This document shows positions 35,910 to 45,852 of a stretch of 64,000 nt of DNA, one piece after another. Both the position numbers and the translations under genes were made by a program. Below the pieces are notes generated by a model, which saw only the letters and a program-made list of their open reading frames with translations, was not told the DNA's origin and did not search any database. The DNA lies in NCBI RefSeq assembly GCF_002964575.1, contig NZ_POQQ01000076.1, positions 1 to 64,000 on the forward strand, in the 5' to 3' direction. Origin of the DNA: Streptococcus suis (GTDB lineage: Bacteria; Bacillota; Bacilli; Lactobacillales; Streptococcaceae). The first letter of the stretch is position 1. Every line of letters starts with the position of its first letter.

Positions 35910-38900
35910 ATGCGTAAGGCAAAGAAAAAAACATTTAACTGGTATGGAATGAGACAACATTTCTCGATTCGTAAATACCATTTTGGAGCAGCTAGCGTCT
36001 TGCTTGGTATGTCCTTGGCACTCGGTGCAGGCGGACAAGCAGTAAAAGCGGAAGAAACAGCTGCTTCATCAGAAGCGTTAGCTTCTACAACAGCGACATC
36101 TTCAACACAGGCTAGCTCAGAAGTTGCGCCAGCTACAAGTGTTGAGGCAACAACTACTACAGCTACTGAAACAGCAGCACCAGCAGCTACAACAACAGAG
36201 GTAGCCGCTACAGAACGTACAGCAACTATCAACTATATCGTTCAGTACCTTCTTGAAGATGGTACTCTTGTTGAGGCAGTTGTGAAGTCAGCAACAGTTA
36301 AAACAACTGATAGTACTGCTAAAACAACTGTTGACGTAACAGCAGAACTACCAGAAGGTTATATTTTGGCCGAAGGTCAGGAAGAAATAAGTTCACATGA
36401 AATAACAGAGGGTGCTGAAAACCTTGTTACGATCAAAGTTGTTAAGAAAGCAGAAGTAGCTTCAACGACAACTGAGGCTCCAGCAGCAACTACTACAGCT
36501 ACTGCACCAGCAGCACCAGCAGCGACAACACCTGCAACTGCTGAAGAAGCAAAAGTTGTTCTTGAGCAAAATATCTCAGAAGCACAAGTTTTGTCAAACG
36601 AAGCTGACCGCCTTGTTGCTACATCTGATAGCGATAATTCTGCTTTGAAAACAGCCGCTAACGCAACAAAATTAGCTGCGAGTGAAGCAACTAAAGTCTT
36701 GAAAGACTCAGTAGCAACTCTTGAAACTGTTAATGCACAAATCAATGCGGTTCGTTCAAACGTAGAAGCCTTGGCCTTGGAATTGCGTAAATTCTTGGGA
36801 ACTGAAGATATCCAAGTATCGCTTGCTGTTGTAACTGGTGCAAGTCTTGGTGGAAAAGGAACAGGTGTTCAGGTACTTGCTGGTCCAACCGTAGGCCCGT
36901 CAATGGATGATCCAAATGGTGCAGCTGTAACATCAACCACTTCAGGGACATTAAAACCGACTGAAACTGCAGGCTATACTACATTTAAGTTTTTCCCATT
37001 AGGTGGTAATGGTACGGTATGGTATGACAATACGGTTGGTGTACCTCGTGGATATGGAGGAAAATCAACTGATGGTGCTTATTTAAGAGCATCAGTTGCA
37101 AAAGATGCCTCTGATGAAATTTTAGTTGAATTAGTAGATAAAAATGGTAATGTTCTAGAGACTCATATAATGAGTCCGACGCAAACTGCAGAATTTACTC
37201 ATTTTCAAGCTCAATCAGCGAATATTCCAATCATAGCTTCATATTCTGCTGATTCTATTTCGGATTCAGCATTTGGTACGCTTCTTGTAACATTTGATAA
37301 GAATACTATTTCTCCAAATAGTTTAATCCCAAAACTTATTACAAATACGACTTCGTATGTTACTGAGAATGGAGAGACACTAGGCACGTATACAATGGTA
37401 ACAATGCCTGGTTTAACAAATACTCCATCAGGTGTTCGTGAATTTTCTGGTTATGAATTTGTTAAAACTACGACGAGTACTGTAGAAGTATCTCCTGTTG
37501 CGGGTGCACCTTATGTAGAGCAAGTTCGTCAAGGCTATCCTTTAAATTGGGCTGATGGCGGACCGTATTTCCAATACAAGACCATTGTTCGTCCTGTTGC
37601 TGGTGAAAAAGCTGTTGTTAAAGAAATTTGGATTGCTGATCCAAACTACACAGGTACCCATGATTATTCAACCACTTCAGAAGATGGTTTCATTAAGATA
37701 ATAACGACTTCTAAGATGGGGATTGGACAATCCAATACAGAATTTATGTTGGATCCTGGGCTTATCGGCACTTACAAAGTTACAACTCAGGCTGGTGGAA
37801 CTCTCAGAGAGTTGACAGATGCTAGTCAGTTGAACCTTTCTACACTTGGAAATAATGAGTGGATAGATATTCGCTTTAGAAATGAAGCTTCAGGATTATC
37901 GCATCTAGGTATTACAAATAATGGTAGCGGAGGAGTGAACTATCTCCAACTCCACTTTGGACGTGACCGTCGTCCTGGTGACACACCAGATACTATGCTA
38001 GGTATTACATTGCCAGTTACATTAAGATATGCTGGTGTAAATATGACAGAAACGACTCATGTTTATAAACCAGTTATCCAAGAAGCGATCATCCGCTACC
38101 AAGTTCAAGGTGCGGCAGACTTCTTAGAAGATTCAGGTACTTTGACAGGTAACCCAGGTACAGACATCACTTACTCAACAGAAGCTACCATTAACAAGTA
38201 CAAAAAACTTGGTTATGAGCTTGTATCTGACAACTTCACAGCAGACGCAGGTCAAGACTACGACTACGATACAGCTGTTAAGCAAGAATTCCTTGTTGTT
38301 ATTAAGCCACGTGTCGTTGAGGTTCCTAAAGGTGCTGTACCAGGTGACCCAGTAGATCCAACAGATCCAAACTCACCAGTATGGCCAGCAACTGTTGAAA
38401 ACTTGGAAACAACTCAAGAAGTAACCCGTACAGTTGAGTACAAGTATGAAGATGGTACACCAGTTCGTGTAGATGCTGCAGGTAATGTCTTGCCAAAAGA
38501 CTCTACAGAAGGTACACCACTTGTTAAGACTGAAACTGTAACCTTCACTCGTCCAGCTCAAGTCAACCTTGTAACTGGTGAAGTGACTTACGGTGAGTGG
38601 GTAGCTGATACGACAGATACTCTTAAAGGTAATGTCCTTCCACAAGTTCCAGGTTATACAGCAAGCAGTACTACTCTTGAAGGTGCTGATGCGCCAATGA
38701 CAGAAACAGTCAAGGATAAGACTGTAACTGCAACTGACGCAGACATCAACGAAGTAGTTTACTACAAAGAAAATCCTAAGTATGGCGATGTTGTCGTTAA
38801 CTATGTAAACACAGACGGTAAAGTGATTGCCTCTCCTGTTATTGATACAAACGAAGCTCTTGTAGGTACAGAGTACTCTACTGCTGACCGTGTACCAAAG

Positions 38901-41714
38901 AAAATCATTGAAGATGCTACTGGCGATGTTTACTACTACAAAGAAATCAAACCTGAAGATGCAGCCAAAGAAACTGGTAAGGTTGTAGAAGGTACAACGG
39001 AAGTTACTTACGTCTATGAAAAAGCTGGTAACGTCGTTGTGAACTATGTAGATGAAAATGGTAACCCACTATCAGGTACAACCAACACAGGTGCACCAAC
39101 AGCAAGTACGGTTAATGATACTGTGGATGGTAAGCCTGGCACGGAGTACGATACAAAAGACTTGAAACCAACCACCATCACAACAGCAGACGGGAAAGTT
39201 TACGAGTTAGTACCAGCATCTACAAAAGGAACTGAGGCTGGTAAGGTTGAAGCTGGTAAGACAACAGAAGTAACTTACGTCTACAAAGAAGTGAAAGGTA
39301 ACGTTATTGTTAACTATGTGGATGAAAATGGTAACCCAATTTCAGGTGTAACTGATGCTGGTAAAGAAACAGCAAGCACAGTAGAAGACACTCCAGAAAC
39401 ATCTACAGGTACTAAGTACGATACAACTGACCTCCGTCCAAACACAATCACAACAGCAGACGGTAAAATCTACAAACTTGTTCCATCTGCAGTTCCTTCA
39501 AATGAAACAGGTACTGTTACACCAGGTACAACAGAAGTAACCTATGTGTACGAGTTGGTACAAGGTGATGTTGTTGTTCATTATGAAGATAAAGAAGGCA
39601 ACCCAATCGCTAAAGATGTTACAGATACAAAAGTAACAGATACTGGTACGGCATATGATACAACTGATAACAAACCAGAGAAAATCATTGACGATACAAC
39701 TGGTGAAGTTTACTATATCTTGCCGAAGGATGAAGTGAAAGCTGGTTCAGCTCCTGAAACTGGAAAAGTTACAGAGGGTACAACAGAAGTTACCTATGTT
39801 TATGAAAAAGCTGGTAATGTTGTTGTTAACTATGTGACTGAAGACGGTACGCCTATTAAGACACCTGTAAACGATGAAACAAACGCTAAACCAGGTTCTG
39901 ATTACAACACAACTGATAACAAACCAACTGAGATTACTGGTGAAGATGGTTCACGTTATGTCTTGATCCCATCTAAGACAATTGGTCCTGAAACAGGTTC
40001 TGTTGAAGGTGGTAAGACAACTGAAATCACTTATGTGTATAAGAAAGTCGCTAACTGGATCCCTGAAATTCCTGCTACACCAGAGAATCCAACTCCAGTT
40101 AACCCAGTAATCCCTTATCCATTCGATCCAAAGGACCCAGATAAGCCAATCGATCCAACGACACCTTACCCAGACGGTAATGTTCCATCAATCCCACATG
40201 TACCAGGCTTCACACCAGTTGATCCTAAGACAAATGAGCCATTGAAACCAGTTGATCCAACAGATCCAAGCAAGGGTTATGTACCACCAACTCCAGATGA
40301 GTCAGGTAAGGATACACCAATCCCTTACGTTCAAACTGGTAATGTTGTAGTGAACTATGTGACGGAAGACGGTACGCCTATTAAGAGACCTGTAAACGAT
40401 GAAACAAACGCTCCAGCAGGTAAGTCTTATGACACAACTGATAACAAGCCAAACACTATCACTACAGAAGATGGTACAACTTATGAGCTTGTCCGTGTTG
40501 ATGGTCCTGAAACTGGTACTGTTGTAGGTGGTAAGACTACTGAAGTAACTTACGTTTACCGTAAAGTAGAAACACCTACTAAGAAAGTTGTAACCAACCA
40601 CGTTGACGAAGAAACAGGTCTTCCAATTGCACTGCAAGAAGAAGGTACAAGACCTAACAAGTCAATCCCAGGCTACGAGTTCACAGGTAAGACTGTAACA
40701 GATCCAAACGGTAACACAACTCACATCTACCGCAAGGTAACTAAGGTTGTGACAAATCACGTTGACGAAAATGGTAACCCAATTGCACCGCAAGAAGAAG
40801 GAACAACACCTAACAAGTCAATCCCAGGATATGAGTTCACAGGTAAGACTGTAACAGATCCAAACGGTAACACAACTCACATCTACCGCAAGGTAACTAA
40901 GGTTGTGACAAATCACGTTGACGAAAATGGTAACCCGATTGCACCGCAAGAAGATGGTACAACGCCTAACAAGTCAATCCCAGGATATGAGTTCACAGGT
41001 AAGACTGTAACAGATCCAAACGGTAACACAACTCACATCTACCGCAAGGTAACTAAGGTTGTGACAAACCACGTTGACGAAAATGGTAACCCAATTGCAC
41101 CGCAAGAAGAAGGAACAACACCTAACAAGTCAATCCCAGGATACGAGTTCACAGGTAAGACTGTAACAGATCCAGATGGTAACACAACTCACATCTACCG
41201 CAAGGTAACTAAGGTTGTGACAAACCACGTTGACGAAAATGGTAACCCAATTGCACCGCAAGAAGATGGTACAACACCTAACAAGTCAATCCCAGGATAC
41301 GAGTTCACAGGTAAGACTGTAACAGATCCAGATGGTAACACAACTCACATCTACCGCAAGGTAACTAAGGTTGTGACAAACCACGTTGACGAAAATGGTA
41401 ACCCAATTGCACCGCAAGAAGATGGTACAACACCTAACAAGTCAATCCCAGGCTATGAGTTCACAGGTAAGACTGTAACAGATCCAAACGGTAACACAAC
41501 TCACATCTACCGCAAGGTAAGCAACCCTGCTGCACCAAACCCACAGGCTCCTTCAGCGCCTGCTAAACCATCAGCTCCAGCAACTCCTGCTAAGGCTGGT
41601 GCAGCTCAATTGCCAAATACAGGTGAAGCTTCATCATCAGCAGCAGTTCTTGGTGTCGGTATGCTTGTTGCAGCACTTGCTCTTGCAGGTAAACGTCGTC
41701 GCAAGGAAGACTAA
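35910..41714 (+). CDS. YSIRK/LPXTG cell-wall adhesin with MucBP-like repeats
   Basis: This 1934-residue surface protein has a YSIRK signal peptide (FSIRKYHFGAASVLLG, residues 18-33; likely cleavage after AVKA at 47). A Ser/Thr/Ala-rich segment (about 48-105), a MucBP-like module, another Thr/Ala stretch, a helical region (about 210-295) and a unique region (about 300-720) follow. Next come MucBP-like repeats (GNVVVNYVDENGNP...TTEVTYVYE), a Pro-rich linker, six 52-residue repeats and LPNTG with a membrane helix and KRRRKED tail. Sortase A would anchor it. Position between gtf3 and secY2 suggests glycosylation and SecA2 export, but it lacks the KxYKxGKxW signal and long serine repeats of SRR proteins. 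GGGAGG precedes the ATG. Confidence 0.93.
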   Translation: MRKAKKKTFNWYGMRQHFSIRKYHFGAASVLLGMSLALGAGGQAVKAEETAASSEALASTTATSSTQASSEVAPATSVEATTTTATETAAPAATTTEVAATERTATINYIVQYLLEDGTLVEAVVKSATVKTTDSTAKTTVDVTAELPEGYILAEGQEEISSHEITEGAENLVTIKVVKKAEVASTTTEAPAATTTATAPAAPAATTPATAEEAKVVLEQNISEAQVLSNEADRLVATSDSDNSALKTAANATKLAASEATKVLKDSVATLETVNAQINAVRSNVEALALELRKFLGTEDIQVSLAVVTGASLGGKGTGVQVLAGPTVGPSMDDPNGAAVTSTTSGTLKPTETAGYTTFKFFPLGGNGTVWYDNTVGVPRGYGGKSTDGAYLRASVAKDASDEILVELVDKNGNVLETHIMSPTQTAEFTHFQAQSANIPIIASYSADSISDSAFGTLLVTFDKNTISPNSLIPKLITNTTSYVTENGETLGTYTMVTMPGLTNTPSGVREFSGYEFVKTTTSTVEVSPVAGAPYVEQVRQGYPLNWADGGPYFQYKTIVRPVAGEKAVVKEIWIADPNYTGTHDYSTTSEDGFIKIITTSKMGIGQSNTEFMLDPGLIGTYKVTTQAGGTLRELTDASQLNLSTLGNNEWIDIRFRNEASGLSHLGITNNGSGGVNYLQLHFGRDRRPGDTPDTMLGITLPVTLRYAGVNMTETTHVYKPVIQEAIIRYQVQGAADFLEDSGTLTGNPGTDITYSTEATINKYKKLGYELVSDNFTADAGQDYDYDTAVKQEFLVVIKPRVVEVPKGAVPGDPVDPTDPNSPVWPATVENLETTQEVTRTVEYKYEDGTPVRVDAAGNVLPKDSTEGTPLVKTETVTFTRPAQVNLVTGEVTYGEWVADTTDTLKGNVLPQVPGYTASSTTLEGADAPMTETVKDKTVTATDADINEVVYYKENPKYGDVVVNYVNTDGKVIASPVIDTNEALVGTEYSTADRVPKKIIEDATGDVYYYKEIKPEDAAKETGKVVEGTTEVTYVYEKAGNVVVNYVDENGNPLSGTTNTGAPTASTVNDTVDGKPGTEYDTKDLKPTTITTADGKVYELVPASTKGTEAGKVEAGKTTEVTYVYKEVKGNVIVNYVDENGNPISGVTDAGKETASTVEDTPETSTGTKYDTTDLRPNTITTADGKIYKLVPSAVPSNETGTVTPGTTEVTYVYELVQGDVVVHYEDKEGNPIAKDVTDTKVTDTGTAYDTTDNKPEKIIDDTTGEVYYILPKDEVKAGSAPETGKVTEGTTEVTYVYEKAGNVVVNYVTEDGTPIKTPVNDETNAKPGSDYNTTDNKPTEITGEDGSRYVLIPSKTIGPETGSVEGGKTTEITYVYKKVANWIPEIPATPENPTPVNPVIPYPFDPKDPDKPIDPTTPYPDGNVPSIPHVPGFTPVDPKTNEPLKPVDPTDPSKGYVPPTPDESGKDTPIPYVQTGNVVVNYVTEDGTPIKRPVNDETNAPAGKSYDTTDNKPNTITTEDGTTYELVRVDGPETGTVVGGKTTEVTYVYRKVETPTKKVVTNHVDEETGLPIALQEEGTRPNKSIPGYEFTGKTVTDPNGNTTHIYRKVTKVVTNHVDENGNPIAPQEEGTTPNKSIPGYEFTGKTVTDPNGNTTHIYRKVTKVVTNHVDENGNPIAPQEDGTTPNKSIPGYEFTGKTVTDPNGNTTHIYRKVTKVVTNHVDENGNPIAPQEEGTTPNKSIPGYEFTGKTVTDPDGNTTHIYRKVTKVVTNHVDENGNPIAPQEDGTTPNKSIPGYEFTGKTVTDPDGNTTHIYRKVTKVVTNHVDENGNPIAPQEDGTTPNKSIPGYEFTGKTVTDPNGNTTHIYRKVSNPAAPNPQAPSAPAKPSAPATPAKAGAAQLPNTGEASSSAAVLGVGMLVAALALAGKRRRKED
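40740..41519 (+). repeat. Five tandem 156-bp repeats in the adhesin gene
   Basis: Five head-to-tail copies of a 52-codon unit (starts TKVVTNHVDENGNPIAPQE, ends NTTHIYRKV) are almost identical at DNA level. They differ mainly at EEG/EDG and DPNG/DPDG codons. A more diverged sixth copy precedes them at 40578-40739. Copy number is expected to vary by recombination. Confidence 0.93.
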
Positions 41715-41821
41715 TTAGTTTTAGTAGTAAAAGGTATTTGCCTCCACTATATAAGATGAAATAGATAAGAAAAGTATCGACTTTTTGAAAAAGTGGTCCT
41801 ATAGGCAACGGCATTAAGTTA

Positions 41822-41864
41822 AGGATCCTATTCCAATATTTATTATTGGATAGGGTCTTTTATT
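41822..41864 (+). terminator. Adhesin terminator
   Basis: GATCCTATTCCAATA and TATTGGATAGGGTC-type arms form a long stem with minor mismatch, followed by TTTTATTT. Confidence 0.75.
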
Positions 41865-41899
41865 TATGTGACTTTTAGTCCGTCACGCTCCGTAAGGTG

Positions 41900-42618
41900 C
41901 GTGACAAATAAACCACCCGCTATGCGGGTGTGCGACGAAGGTTATACCAAAAAAACTCCAAACGCGATACAATAAAGGTGTTCAAGCCTATTGTAAAGCG
42001 AGAGGAGAAAAGTATGGCACAAAAGGCACATAGTTTATCACATACAAAGTGGTTGTGTAAGTACCACATTGTCTTCACACCTAAGTATAGACGAAAAATC
42101 ATCTATAATCAATATCGAAGTAGCTTGGGAGAAATATTCCGACGTTTGTGTAGTTATAAAGGCGTAGAAATTATCGAAGGACATCTGATGCCGGATCATG
42201 TTCATATGTTAGTCAGTATTCCTTCGAGATTAAGTGTATCAAGCTTTATGGGTTATTTAAAAGGTAAGAGTGCTCTTATGATGTTTGATAAACACGCCAA
42301 TCTCAAATATAAATTTGGCAATCGCCATTTCTGGGCAGAGGGCTATTATGTAAGTACAGTTGGACTTAATGAAGCCACAATTAAGAAATATATACAAGAG
42401 CAGGAAAAGCATGATATAGCACTTGATAAATTGAGTGTAAAAGAGTATGAAGATCCCTTTAGGGATAATGGCAAGTAGTACGAATGCCTCTTTAAGAGGC
42501 TAGTGACGAGTCAAAAGCAGTGAGGCTTGAACAAAGTGAAAGCCAGCGTCTTTAGGCGCTGGCTGGTGATGTGGGCTTATAGCCCTTGTTCAAACCACCC
42601 GTTTGACGGGTGGTCATG
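41900..42618 (+). mobile_element. IS200-like insertion sequence
   Basis: About 0.7 kb with one transposase gene. Subterminal hairpins lie at both ends: CACCCGC/GCGGGTG on the left (about 41916-41932), and CCACCCGT/ACGGGTGG on the right (about 42595-42614), each preceded by AAACCACCCG. IS200 elements move as single strands and do not create target duplications. Exact ends were not resolved. A further hairpin, GTCACGC/GTGCGTGAC, flanks the left end. Confidence 0.8.
42014..42478 (+). CDS. tnpA: IS200/IS605 family transposase TnpA
   Basis: This 154-residue Y1 HUH transposase has the metal-binding His62-Val-His64 in HLMPDHVHMLVS and the likely catalytic Tyr126 in the helix IKKYIQEQE. Length matches intact IS200 TnpA. 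No TnpB follows, which defines the IS200 subgroup. ATG 42014 follows GAGGAGAAA. The coding frame appears intact, so it may still be active. It sits between the adhesin and secY2. Confidence 0.93.
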   Translation: MAQKAHSLSHTKWLCKYHIVFTPKYRRKIIYNQYRSSLGEIFRRLCSYKGVEIIEGHLMPDHVHMLVSIPSRLSVSSFMGYLKGKSALMMFDKHANLKYKFGNRHFWAEGYYVSTVGLNEATIKKYIQEQEKHDIALDKLSVKEYEDPFRDNGK

Positions 42619-42641
42619 ATTTTCAATAAAATGATAGGCTA

Positions 42642-42960
42642 ATACTCAATGAAAATCAAAAAGGAGTTTTCCCAAGGTTCAGTCTATTCAAACAATTTTA
42701 GAATCATGCATTTTAAGACTCTCAGCCGACATTTCTTCTTGTTGTCATCGAACCGAGGCTGGGCAAAAAGTCCAGCCTCGCTTCTCATAGTTCGTGTCAA
42801 CATCTCAGCGCAGTGGTTGATTGGCAGATTTGTTCGTGTTTCACACTCCAAATCTGACCTAATCAACTATGCGGGGGTGAGAAGACGAACTCATTTTTGA
42901 AAAATAGAGTTCTTTCTCACTCCCACTCCAGTTTCAACCAACGGGGTTGTTTGGATTCGC
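42642..42960. repeat. Intergenic repeats upstream of secY2
   Basis: There is no gene here. The segment begins ATACTCAATGAAAATCAAA, a widespread streptococcal repeat start. At 42755-42859 it matches the 3229-3383 repeat in inverted orientation, including a GAGGCTGG/CCAGCCTC hairpin. The rest (42860-43000) shows no recognisable signal. Confidence 0.65.
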
Positions 42961-43004
42961 TTTTTCGTAAATTGTTGAAGTGACATATCCCGCCAAGCGA
43001 CGGT

Positions 43005-43010
43005 TATAAT
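43005..43010 (+). promoter_or_regulatory. Candidate secY2 operon -10
   Basis: TATAAT in CGGTTATAATAG, 63 bp before secY2. The -35 is weak (TGACAT at about 42981). A second AT-rich -10-like TGATAAAAT follows at about 43040. Confidence 0.4.
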
Positions 43011-43072
43011 AGATAGTAAGTGCTATTTATCATGTATTATGATAAAATAGAAAGAAAAAATATCGGAGTTTC

Positions 43073-44278
43073 ATGAAAAAAATATTGTTTTCCAGTCTTA
43101 CGCAACGTATTCTTTGGACTGTGCTTGTTCTCTTTATTTATATGTTAGGTAAGTACATACCATTGTCGACCTATCCTCAAAACCTGAGTCAGCATCAGTC
43201 GGCTTTGGCGCAAACCTTGAATAGTTTTGCCTTGGTTACTGGTGGGGAATTTTCTAGACTCAATTTGTTTTCACTTGGCTTGAGTCCGTGGATGACCAGT
43301 ATGATTTTATGGCGCTTTGCGACTGTCTTGAAGGTAAATGATGGCTTCACTCAGGTTCAAAATCATATCAGTCAGATGTTTATTATGCTTTTAGTTGGCT
43401 TGATTCAGTCCTTTGGTTTTATTGCAGTCCAATCGGAATTCACCGCCTCACCTTATCGTCAGCTAGCAACGATTTTGATTTTGCTTGCTGGTTCTTTCGT
43501 ATTAATGTGGCTTGGAAATCTCAATAATGAGAAGGGCTTGGGTGGTTCATCAGCAATCATTGTGACGGGGATGGTACTCAGTTTTATCATGAGTATTACT
43601 GCTCTTGATACAGCGAAGTTCTCTCATCCGTTAGTCTTGGTGGGACTGTCTCTTATAGCTTTGTCTTTAGTTTGGTTGACTATCTACATTTACAAGGCGG
43701 AATACCGTATCCCAATCAGAAGGATTATGATTAATAGTGATTTGCTCAAATCGTCCTATATTCCAATTCGATTGACTCCTGCAGGAGGAATGCCTTTTAT
43801 GTACGGAATGACCTTGATGACTCTGCCAGTTTTGCTTTTACAGGGGTTGATGGCTCTTTTTCCGCAACTAGAAGTGCTGAGAGGAGTTGAAAATCAGTTA
43901 TCAATCGCATCATTAGCGGGGATTCTTTTGTATAATGTCATTCTCTTTTTACTCTCTTATGGGTTCGCATATTTTAACATGGATCCGACGGATGTGGCGG
44001 AAAACATGCAAAAGAACGGTGACTATATTGAAGGCGTTCGTCCAGGAAAAGCCACGCAGGTATTTTTGACAATAAAGCTAAATCGATTGGCCTTTATCGG
44101 TGCGATTTATACCTGTTTCATGGGTGGCTTGCCACTTCTTTTGACTTGGTACTTTAAAGCAGATACTGGTCTGGGCATGATGGTGAACAATATCTATATT
44201 ATTACGACTTTGATGTTGACGATTGTTGAACAGGTTGATATTATTCAGTCTTGGAAAAAATATGACCATATCATTTAA
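43073..44278 (+). CDS. secY2: Accessory Sec translocon subunit SecY2
   Basis: This 401-residue membrane protein has about ten hydrophobic segments and clear SecY features (FSLGLSPWMTSMILWRF, RIPIRRIMINSD, IRLTPAGGMPFMYG, NMDPTDVAENMQKNGDYIEGVRPGKAT). SecY2 forms the dedicated channel for glycosylated adhesins together with SecA2 and the Asp proteins. It is first in a tight eight-gene operon on this side of the IS element. Confidence 0.95.
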   Translation: MKKILFSSLTQRILWTVLVLFIYMLGKYIPLSTYPQNLSQHQSALAQTLNSFALVTGGEFSRLNLFSLGLSPWMTSMILWRFATVLKVNDGFTQVQNHISQMFIMLLVGLIQSFGFIAVQSEFTASPYRQLATILILLAGSFVLMWLGNLNNEKGLGGSSAIIVTGMVLSFIMSITALDTAKFSHPLVLVGLSLIALSLVWLTIYIYKAEYRIPIRRIMINSDLLKSSYIPIRLTPAGGMPFMYGMTLMTLPVLLLQGLMALFPQLEVLRGVENQLSIASLAGILLYNVILFLLSYGFAYFNMDPTDVAENMQKNGDYIEGVRPGKATQVFLTIKLNRLAFIGAIYTCFMGGLPLLLTWYFKADTGLGMMVNNIYIITTLMLTIVEQVDIIQSWKKYDHII

Positions 44279-44289
44279 AAGGAGAAATC

Positions 44290-45852
44290 ATGTATTATTT
44301 TGTACCGTCTTGGTATAGTAAGGAGAGAAAGTGGAGCGCAGAGACACCTGTTTGGTATAGAACATTTGAACAAATGAGTTTTGATGATACTGTAAACCAG
44401 GTCAAAATGTTTGATCATGCTGATGAAAAGGCAGGCTTGATTTTATTGGGTTACCAGCCGCAACTACACTATTTTTTCCATAAGCATGGTCTGCATCGTG
44501 TATCCTATTGGTCTTTCTTTGATGATATTCAAAACATTGCTGTTTCCAACCAGGTAGCCATTCATTTCAAGGATTTGAACTGGCCAGAAGGCGTCCAATT
44601 TATTTATTCGCCATTTGCAGTCATTGCACAAAGTGATGCAGGAAAATTGGCTGAAATCCATTTTGCAGAGAATGGAAACTTACTCCATATTCAATTCTTT
44701 CAAGGTGACTTGTTTGATAAAAAGTACGTTTTTGATGATAGAGGTTTTTTGTCTAGTTTAATTTATTTCAGAGATAATCAGCCTTATTATCAAGACTATT
44801 TAAATACCAATGGAGTTTGGCAAGTCCGTGAATGGTTCGCAGAAAAAGATTATCTGTTAGAGATTAATCCCGTTTCTGATAAGCCTATGGCACATTCCTT
44901 CTATCAATCATGGGAAGCGTTGATGTTAGAAAGATTGGAAGTTTTCAAAAAAATGCATGTTAAAGAGAAGGATGTTCTAGTCATTACAGCTGACCAGCAG
45001 CATGCTTCTATGTTCTTGAATGTTTTTCCTCTTCATCATAAGATGTTCTCCTTCTTCGGTCAGCGGTTTGATATGGAAGATAAGGAATTGCTTTCGTCTA
45101 TCCTACTCTTTTCTAAACATATTTTGGTTGATACGAGTTCAAAGGAAGAAGAAATCTTGCAATTTATCGCTTATCAAGGTTTAACAGATGTCTCTTTGCA
45201 TAGAATTACTCCCTTTGATACCCGCTTGCGTCTGGGACAGAGTCAGCTCTTACGGGAGATCATTCTGTATTGCTTGGTCGATGGTGTAGAGGATATGCCT
45301 AAGCTTTTTCCAATCTTACTAGATATCATGGAGAAATATCCGACCATTCATTTGCACTTTGTGACCTATCAAAAGGATTACCCATTACAATACTTGGAAA
45401 ATCAAATTGTTAGTCATATTTATGAAGCACGGGATGTCAATCGTTTTTTCACTGCTAAGTCATTGATGGGCGAAAACCAAATTGATGAAGGAGAAGATGA
45501 TTTCGTTCTGAAATCGATTCAGTTTGGGTGTTTAACAAATGAAAATCAGATTATTCAGCAGCTGGATACTGCCCGTCTGGTCTTGGACTTGTCACCACAA
45601 CCAGACCTCTATACGCAGATTGCGGCCATTAGTGCTGGGGTACCGCAGATTAACCGTGTTCAGACAGCTTATGTTGAACATAAGGAAAATGGTTGGGTGC
45701 TGAAGCATGCTGGAGATTTAGAAGCAGCCGTTCAGTATTTCTGTGATGGTCTGGCGAATTGGAATCGTTCCTTGGTTAAGTCTGTTGAGTTGATGACAGA
45801 CTACACTGGTGGGAACTTGATAAAACAATGGAAGGAATTTTTTGAGAACTGA
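44290..45852 (+). CDS. asp1: Accessory Sec protein Asp1
   Basis: This 520-residue protein starts MYYFVPSWYSKERKWSAETPVWYRTFEQMSFDD (first 20: MYYFVPSWYSKERKWSAETP), as Asp1 proteins do. It has a glycosyltransferase-B-like fold without known catalysis and forms a complex with Asp2 and Asp3 that guides adhesin to SecA2. It is 11 bp after secY2, with AAGGAG, and overlaps asp2 by 1 bp. Confidence 0.92.
   Translation: MYYFVPSWYSKERKWSAETPVWYRTFEQMSFDDTVNQVKMFDHADEKAGLILLGYQPQLHYFFHKHGLHRVSYWSFFDDIQNIAVSNQVAIHFKDLNWPEGVQFIYSPFAVIAQSDAGKLAEIHFAENGNLLHIQFFQGDLFDKKYVFDDRGFLSSLIYFRDNQPYYQDYLNTNGVWQVREWFAEKDYLLEINPVSDKPMAHSFYQSWEALMLERLEVFKKMHVKEKDVLVITADQQHASMFLNVFPLHHKMFSFFGQRFDMEDKELLSSILLFSKHILVDTSSKEEEILQFIAYQGLTDVSLHRITPFDTRLRLGQSQLLREIILYCLVDGVEDMPKLFPILLDIMEKYPTIHLHFVTYQKDYPLQYLENQIVSHIYEARDVNRFFTAKSLMGENQIDEGEDDFVLKSIQFGCLTNENQIIQQLDTARLVLDLSPQPDLYTQIAAISAGVPQINRVQTAYVEHKENGWVLKHAGDLEAAVQYFCDGLANWNRSLVKSVELMTDYTGGNLIKQWKEFFEN

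Noticed and set aside
40740-41519. CRISPR-like tandem DNA repeats
   Set aside because: They are in frame within the adhesin gene and encode a 52-residue protein repeat.
42649-42900. 83-codon ORF in the IS-secY2 gap
   Set aside because: It lies entirely within non-coding dispersed repeats and has no ribosome site or protein-like composition.
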